From assembly GCF_044197065.1 (NCBI RefSeq), contig NZ_JBIQOI010000001.1:186001-250000 (forward strand): 64,000 bases of DNA, read 5' to 3'. The translations under genes were made by a program, and so were the position numbers. Positions 60,479 through 64,000 of the stretch are shown piece by piece. The notes under the pieces were generated by a model. The model made no database searches. It saw only the letters and a list, made by a program, of their open reading frames with translations, and was not told the origin of the DNA. Position 1 is the stretch's first letter. The number at the start of each line of letters is the position of its first letter. This stretch comes from Kluyvera ascorbata_C (GTDB taxonomy: Bacteria > Pseudomonadota > Gammaproteobacteria > Enterobacterales > Enterobacteriaceae).

Positions 60479-61492
60479 ATGGCGAAGAAAATTAGAATCA
60501 AAGATATTGCCACGGCGTGCGGCGTTTCCATTGGCGCGGTGTCCCGCGCTCTGAAAGGGCAGCCGGGGCTGAGCGATGAAACGCGGCAGCGTATTTTGTC
60601 AATCGCTCAGGCAGAGGGCTACGACTTCAGCCGCCTGCGCACCGGGCGTATCAAGCGGCTGATGTTTTTGCTCCACCGGGAGCACAATATTGCCAGCGCG
60701 CTGCCGTTCTACTCCACGGTAATGCTAGGTGTGGCAGATGCCTGCCGGGAAAACGACATTGCCATGAGCTTTCAGCCGATCGGCCCGCAGGATTCTGTGT
60801 CTGAGCTGATTCAACTGCACCAGCCGGATGCGCTGATTTGTGCGGGCTATCTTGAGCCCGAAGTGCTGGCTGAACTACGCCAGAGCTCGCTGCCGGTGGC
60901 GCTGGTGGATTTATGGGCGGCTGATTTTCCTTGCGTTAACCCGGATAATTTCCACGGTGGCTTCATCGCCACGCGTCATTTGCTGGAGCAGGGGAGAACC
61001 CGCATTGCGTTTCTGGGAACCTCGCAGCGCCACTACAGTATCCGTCAGCGCGTAGAGGGCTATCAGCAAGCGCTGTTTGATGCCGGGCTGACGCTCGCGC
61101 CTGAATACTGCGTGGAGGTGCCGCCGATTAAAGAGATCGAGCAGGCGCTGGTTGAAGGTATGTCACGCCTGCTAGCGCAACCACAGCCGCCGGATGCGAT
61201 TTTTGCCTATAACGACGTGGCGGCGCTGGTGGCGATGCGTGAATGTGCTCGTCGGGGTATTCGCGTGCCGGAAGAGATGGCTATCGTCGGGTTCGATGAT
61301 ATCGATGCGGCGGCCTGGGCTCATCCGCCGCTGACCACGGTGGCGGTTGATAAACGCGAGCTGGGACGTGATGCCTTTCAGTTGCTGATGAACGACGAGA
61401 GCGAACGCAACCTGCTGCTGCCGGTGCGGCTGGTGGCGCGCGGTAGCTCGGTGACGGATAGTGACGCGTTGCGGTTGCGTCTGGCGCCGTAA
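60479..61492 (+). CDS. LacI-family transcriptional regulator
   Basis: 337 residues. N-terminal LacI HTH (IRIKDIATACGVSIGAVSRALKGQPGLSDETRQRI, about 5-40) with hinge, then a periplasmic-binding-protein-like effector domain (about 60-330; PDAIFAYNDVAALVAMRECARRGIRVPEEMAIVGFDDID). Divergent from the GPH transporter and GH127 genes, so it should repress them unless the arabinoside or arabinose is present. GAAGCGAACGGA precedes the ATG. 41 bp upstream of ubiX, so read-through is possible. Confidence 0.93.
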   Translation: MAKKIRIKDIATACGVSIGAVSRALKGQPGLSDETRQRILSIAQAEGYDFSRLRTGRIKRLMFLLHREHNIASALPFYSTVMLGVADACRENDIAMSFQPIGPQDSVSELIQLHQPDALICAGYLEPEVLAELRQSSLPVALVDLWAADFPCVNPDNFHGGFIATRHLLEQGRTRIAFLGTSQRHYSIRQRVEGYQQALFDAGLTLAPEYCVEVPPIKEIEQALVEGMSRLLAQPQPPDAIFAYNDVAALVAMRECARRGIRVPEEMAIVGFDDIDAAAWAHPPLTTVAVDKRELGRDAFQLLMNDESERNLLLPVRLVARGSSVTDSDALRLRLAP

Positions 61493-61533
61493 TCCGGCAA
61501 AGTTTGCCCCATTATGGCTACAGGGCGGTCTGT

Positions 61534-62103
61534 GTGAAACGACTCATCATTGGTATTTCCGGCGCAAGCGGCGCTATTTACGGCGTGCGTTTGTTGCAGG
61601 TGCTGCAAACCGTCGCGGATGTTGAAACGCATCTGGTGATGAGCCAGGCAGCAAGACAGACGCTGGCGCTGGAGACGGATTTTTCACTGCGCGAGGTTCA
61701 GGCGCTGGCGGATGTGGTGCACGATGCCCGTGACATCGCCGCGAGCATCTCTTCCGGCTCGTTCAAAACCGCGGGGATGGTTATCCTGCCGTGCTCGATA
61801 AAAACGCTCTCCGGCATCGTCAACAGCTATACCGATGGCCTGCTAACCCGCGCCGCCGATGTGGTGCTAAAAGAGCGCCGCCCGCTGGTGCTGTGCGTGC
61901 GTGAAACGCCGCTGCATTTAGGCCATCTGCGCCTGATGACTCAGGCGGCGGAGATAGGTGCCGTTATCATGCCGCCGGTTCCGGCGTTTTATCATCGCCC
62001 ACAAAGTCTGGACGACGTGATTAACCAGACCGTTAACCGCGTACTCGATCTTTTCGATATTACGTTGCCTGAAGATCTCTTTACCCGCTGGACGGGCGCG
62101 TAA
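61534..62103 (+). CDS. ubiX: Flavin prenyltransferase UbiX
   Basis: 189 residues, same length as E. coli UbiX. Joins a dimethylallyl group to FMN, making the prenylated-FMN cofactor of UbiD, needed for ubiquinone synthesis. Flavodoxin-like start RLIIGISGASGAIYGVRLL, FKTAGMVILPCSIKTLSGIVNSYTDGLLTRAADVVLKERRPLVLCVRETPL, and IMPPVPAFYHRPQSLDDVI. GTG 61534 matches relatives. In E. coli ubiX follows purF directly; here a cassette is inserted. Confidence 0.96.
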   Translation: MKRLIIGISGASGAIYGVRLLQVLQTVADVETHLVMSQAARQTLALETDFSLREVQALADVVHDARDIAASISSGSFKTAGMVILPCSIKTLSGIVNSYTDGLLTRAADVVLKERRPLVLCVRETPLHLGHLRLMTQAAEIGAVIMPPVPAFYHRPQSLDDVINQTVNRVLDLFDITLPEDLFTRWTGA

Positions 62104-62106
62104 CCC

Positions 62107-62123
62107 TGCGCCACTATCGTGCA
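62107..62123. promoter_or_regulatory. Candidate NtrC enhancer site upstream of argT
   Basis: TGCGCCACTATCGTGCA matches the NtrC consensus TGCACC-N5-GGTGCA at 10 of 12. It lies about 200 bp upstream of the sigma-54 promoter, a normal enhancer distance. Confidence 0.55.
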
Positions 62124-62134
62124 TGATGTCGCTT

Positions 62135-62153
62135 TTGCCCTGTTTCAGGGCAA
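62135..62153 (+). terminator. Hairpin downstream of ubiX
   Basis: Stem TTGCCCTG / CAGGGCAA with loop TTT, 31 bp past the ubiX stop, followed by TTGTGT rather than a solid T-run. Confidence 0.55.
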
Positions 62154-62307
62154 TTGTGTAACACCGATCAAATCCTCGCTATTTAATCATCCCATTTGCA
62201 TTTTTGTGCTCGATTTATACGCTGCTGCTGATATCTTTCCTGATGATCACCTCTCGTTATCTTTTTGTTAACATATTTAACATTGCCTGCTTTTGCAGCG
62301 TTAAAGA

Positions 62308-62323
62308 TGGCACGGAAGATGCA
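62308..62323 (+). promoter_or_regulatory. Sigma-54 promoter of argT
   Basis: TGGCACGGAAGATGCA fits TGGCACG-N4-TTGCW with GG and GC at the invariant spacing; one mismatch. Nitrogen control of argT by NtrC and sigma-54 is known in Salmonella and E. coli. Confidence 0.8.
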
Positions 62324-62395
62324 GAGTAGGTTATGCAGACACAACACAACATAACTATTAGCAGTTAACGACATCACGGTTTAATAGGGGAACGT

Positions 62396-63178
62396 ATGAA
62401 AAAGACGGTTCTGGCTCTCTCTTTGCTGCTGGGTCTCAGCAGCGCCTCCAGCGTATTTGCCGCACTGCCACAGAGCATCCGCATCGGTACCGATACCACC
62501 TACGCACCGTTCTCATCGAAAGACGCCAAAGGCGATTTTATCGGCTTTGATATCGATCTGGGCAACGAAATGTGTAAACGCGCCAGTATCAAATGCACCT
62601 GGGTGGGGAGCGATTTTGACGCGCTGATCCCGTCGCTGAAGGCGAAGAAAATCGACGCGATTATCTCTTCACTGTCGATCACCGAAAAACGCCAACAGGA
62701 GATTGCTTTCTCCAACAAGCTGTACGCGGCGGACTCCCGCCTGATTGCCGCCAAAGGCTCCTCGGTTAAACCGACGCTGGACGGGCTGAAGGGCAAGCAT
62801 ATTGGCGTGCTGCAGGGGTCTACACAAGAAGCCTATGCCAATGAAAACTGGCGTAGTAAAGGCATCGACGTGGTGGCCTATCAAAACCAGGACCTGATCT
62901 ACGCCGACCTGGCTGCGGGCCGTCTGGACGCAGCGTTGCAGGATGAAGTCGCGGCAAGCGAAGGCTTCCTGAAACAGCCTGCCGGTAAAGATTTTGAGTT
63001 TGCTGGCCCGTCGGTGAAAGACAAAAAATACTTTGGCGATGGCACTGGCGTTGGGCTGCGTAAAGATGACGTGGAGCTGAAGGCGGCATTTGATAAAGCG
63101 TTAGCTGAACTGCGTGCCGATGGCACCTACGACAAGATGGCGAAGAAGTATTTTAACTTCAACGTCTACGGCGACTAA
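62396..63178 (+). CDS. argT: Lysine/arginine/ornithine-binding periplasmic protein ArgT
   Basis: 260-residue periplasmic binding protein delivering Lys, Arg or Ornithine to the HisQMP2 ABC transporter. Signal peptide 1-22 (cut after VFA). Family signatures: RIGTDTTYAPFSSKDAKGDFIGFDIDLGNEMCKR, SLSITEKRQQEIAFSNKLYAADSRLI, and DAALQDEVAASEGFLKQPAGKDFEF. Two Cys in the N-lobe (CKRASIKC) match the disulfide of HisJ/ArgT. Paralogue of the next gene. Confidence 0.96.
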   Translation: MKKTVLALSLLLGLSSASSVFAALPQSIRIGTDTTYAPFSSKDAKGDFIGFDIDLGNEMCKRASIKCTWVGSDFDALIPSLKAKKIDAIISSLSITEKRQQEIAFSNKLYAADSRLIAAKGSSVKPTLDGLKGKHIGVLQGSTQEAYANENWRSKGIDVVAYQNQDLIYADLAAGRLDAALQDEVAASEGFLKQPAGKDFEFAGPSVKDKKYFGDGTGVGLRKDDVELKAAFDKALAELRADGTYDKMAKKYFNFNVYGD

Positions 63179-63192
63179 TCTGCCGTATGTAT

Positions 63193-63240
63193 CATCATGG
63201 TGCATGAATTTCTCGATGCACCATGATGGTGCGTTTTTTG
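63193..63240 (+). terminator. Terminator of argT containing an NtrC-like palindrome
   Basis: Thirteen-base perfect stem: arms 63193-63205 (CATCATGGTGCAT) and 63216-63228 (ATGCACCATGATG), followed by GTGCGTTTTTTG. The right arm and tail read TGCACCATGATGGTGCG (63217-63233), which matches the NtrC consensus at 11 of 12 positions, so the same DNA may be an enhancer for hisJ. Confidence 0.75.
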
Positions 63241-63334
63241 TTCGAAAGTTGCGCGAGGTTGCATAATTAAGCATTTTTAATGAGAAAAAAGCCAGCCTGA
63301 AGGGCAGAATGCTTTGCCTTGAAGGGCCGAAAGA

Positions 63335-63350
63335 TGGCACGATAACCGCT
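63335..63350 (+). promoter_or_regulatory. Candidate sigma-54 promoter of hisJ
   Basis: TGGCACGATAACCGCT matches TGGCACG-N4-TTGCW with correct GG-GC spacing; the two T are CC. It lies 51 bp before the hisJ start. Confidence 0.55.
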
Positions 63351-63400
63351 CAGATTATTTCTAAAAAACACACAAAAATCACAGCTTGTAGAGGATGATT

Positions 63401-64000
63401 ATGAAAAAACTGGCGTTGTCTTTTTCTCTGGTATTAGCGCTTGCTTCTGCATCAAGCGCATTTGCAGCAATCCCGCAAAAAGTGCGTATCGGTACTGACC
63501 CTACGTATGCACCGTTCGAATCAAAGAATGCACAGGGTGAATTAGTGGGTTTTGACATTGATCTGGCAAAAGAGCTGTGTAAGCGCATCCAGGCACAATG
63601 TACCTTCGTGGAAAACCCGCTGGACGCTCTGATCCCCTCGCTGAAAGCGAAGAAAATCGATGCCATCATGTCATCGCTGTCGATCACTGAAAAACGTCAG
63701 CAGGAAATTGCTTTTACCGACAAACTCTACGCCGCAGACTCTCGTCTGGTGGTGAAAAAGGATTCCCCAATTACGCCTGATCTTGCCACGCTGAAAGGCA
63801 AACGCGTGGGCGTACTGCAGGGCACCACTCAGGAGACGTACGGTAATGAGCACTGGGCGCCTAAGGGTATTGAAATTGTTTCCTACCAGGGACAGGACAA
63901 TATCTACTCTGACCTGACCGCCGGTCGTATTGACGCGGCATTCCAGGACGAAGTGGCGGCGAGTGAAGGTTTCCTGAAACAGCCTATCGGTAAAGACTAC
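63401..64000 (+). CDS. hisJ: Histidine-binding periplasmic protein HisJ, 3' end cut by window edge
   Basis: 200 codons are visible of an expected 260; the frame is open at the right edge. Signal peptide 1-22 (MKKLALSFSLVLALASASSAFA). Binding-protein signatures RIGTDPTYAPFESKNAQGELVGFDIDLAKELCKR, LSITEKRQQEIAFTDKLYAADSRLV, and DAAFQDEVAASEGFLKQPIGKDY. It delivers histidine to the HisQMP2 ABC transporter, whose genes should follow beyond the window. AGAGGATGATT precedes the ATG. Strongly similar to ArgT beside it, a tandem duplication. Confidence 0.96.
   Translation, partial: MKKLALSFSLVLALASASSAFAAIPQKVRIGTDPTYAPFESKNAQGELVGFDIDLAKELCKRIQAQCTFVENPLDALIPSLKAKKIDAIMSSLSITEKRQQEIAFTDKLYAADSRLVVKKDSPITPDLATLKGKRVGVLQGTTQETYGNEHWAPKGIEIVSYQGQDNIYSDLTAGRIDAAFQDEVAASEGFLKQPIGKDY

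Noticed and set aside
1..64000. CRISPR arrays, insertion sequences, integrases, ribosomal RNA
   Set aside because: None seen on reading; the repeats present are palindromic REP-type or short operator-like units, not spaced arrays.

Overview
The window is chromosomal DNA of an Enterobacteriaceae species. Gene order largely follows the E. coli glk-to-hisJ arc, with species-specific blocks inserted. A chromosomal class A beta-lactamase at 17.3-18.1 kb, almost identical to CTX-M-2 as I remember that sequence, points to Kluyvera, most likely K. ascorbata (the KLUA lineage). I found no integrase, transposase, insertion sequence or CRISPR array.

Layout. 0-6 kb: ypeC (cut by the edge), an aldo/keto reductase, ipdC (indolepyruvate decarboxylase), yfeO and glk. 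5.7-12.2 kb: accessory metabolism, with a probable folate-independent methionine synthase pair (mesX-mesD), a tautomerase/carboxymuconolactone-decarboxylase pair with a divergent LysR regulator, a VOC protein and small membrane or unknown proteins. 12.2-16.7 kb: the pyruvate-sensing ypdAB system followed by a broken gene, then alaC and the 23-residue ypdK. 16.7-27.4 kb: a variable block with the beta-lactamase, a LuxR-type regulator next to an autotransporter, a WbuC-type cupin, the oxygen sensor dgcO, and a three-gene operon that looks like a type II Zorya anti-phage system (zorA-zorB-HNH nuclease) beside a tRNA-Arg(CCT) gene that lacks an encoded CCA end.

27.4-56.6 kb is conserved core: yfdC, mlaA, fadL, yfcZ, the anaerobic beta-oxidation operon fadIJ, sixA, smrB, prmB-aroC-mepA-yfcA-epmC-yfcL, mnmC, fabB, yfcJ, flk, pdxB-usg-truA-dedA, accD, folC-dedD, cvpA-purF. 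Recognisable FadR, FabR, PurR and CRP sites lie where expected, and palindromic repeats fill several gaps. 56.7-61.5 kb is an inserted arabinoside-use cassette (GH127 enzyme, GPH-family transporter, divergent LacI regulator) between purF and ubiX, which are neighbours in E. coli. The window closes with ubiX and the amino-acid binding proteins argT and hisJ (cut by the right edge), both preceded by sigma-54 and NtrC-like signals.

How the genes work together: fadL, fadI and fadJ import and degrade fatty acids under FadR, which also appears to activate fabB for unsaturated fatty acid synthesis. accD supplies malonyl-CoA. mlaA keeps outer-membrane lipids asymmetric. ypdAB and alaC both connect to pyruvate. 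All family assignments come from reading the sequence and from memory of the families; no database search was run.
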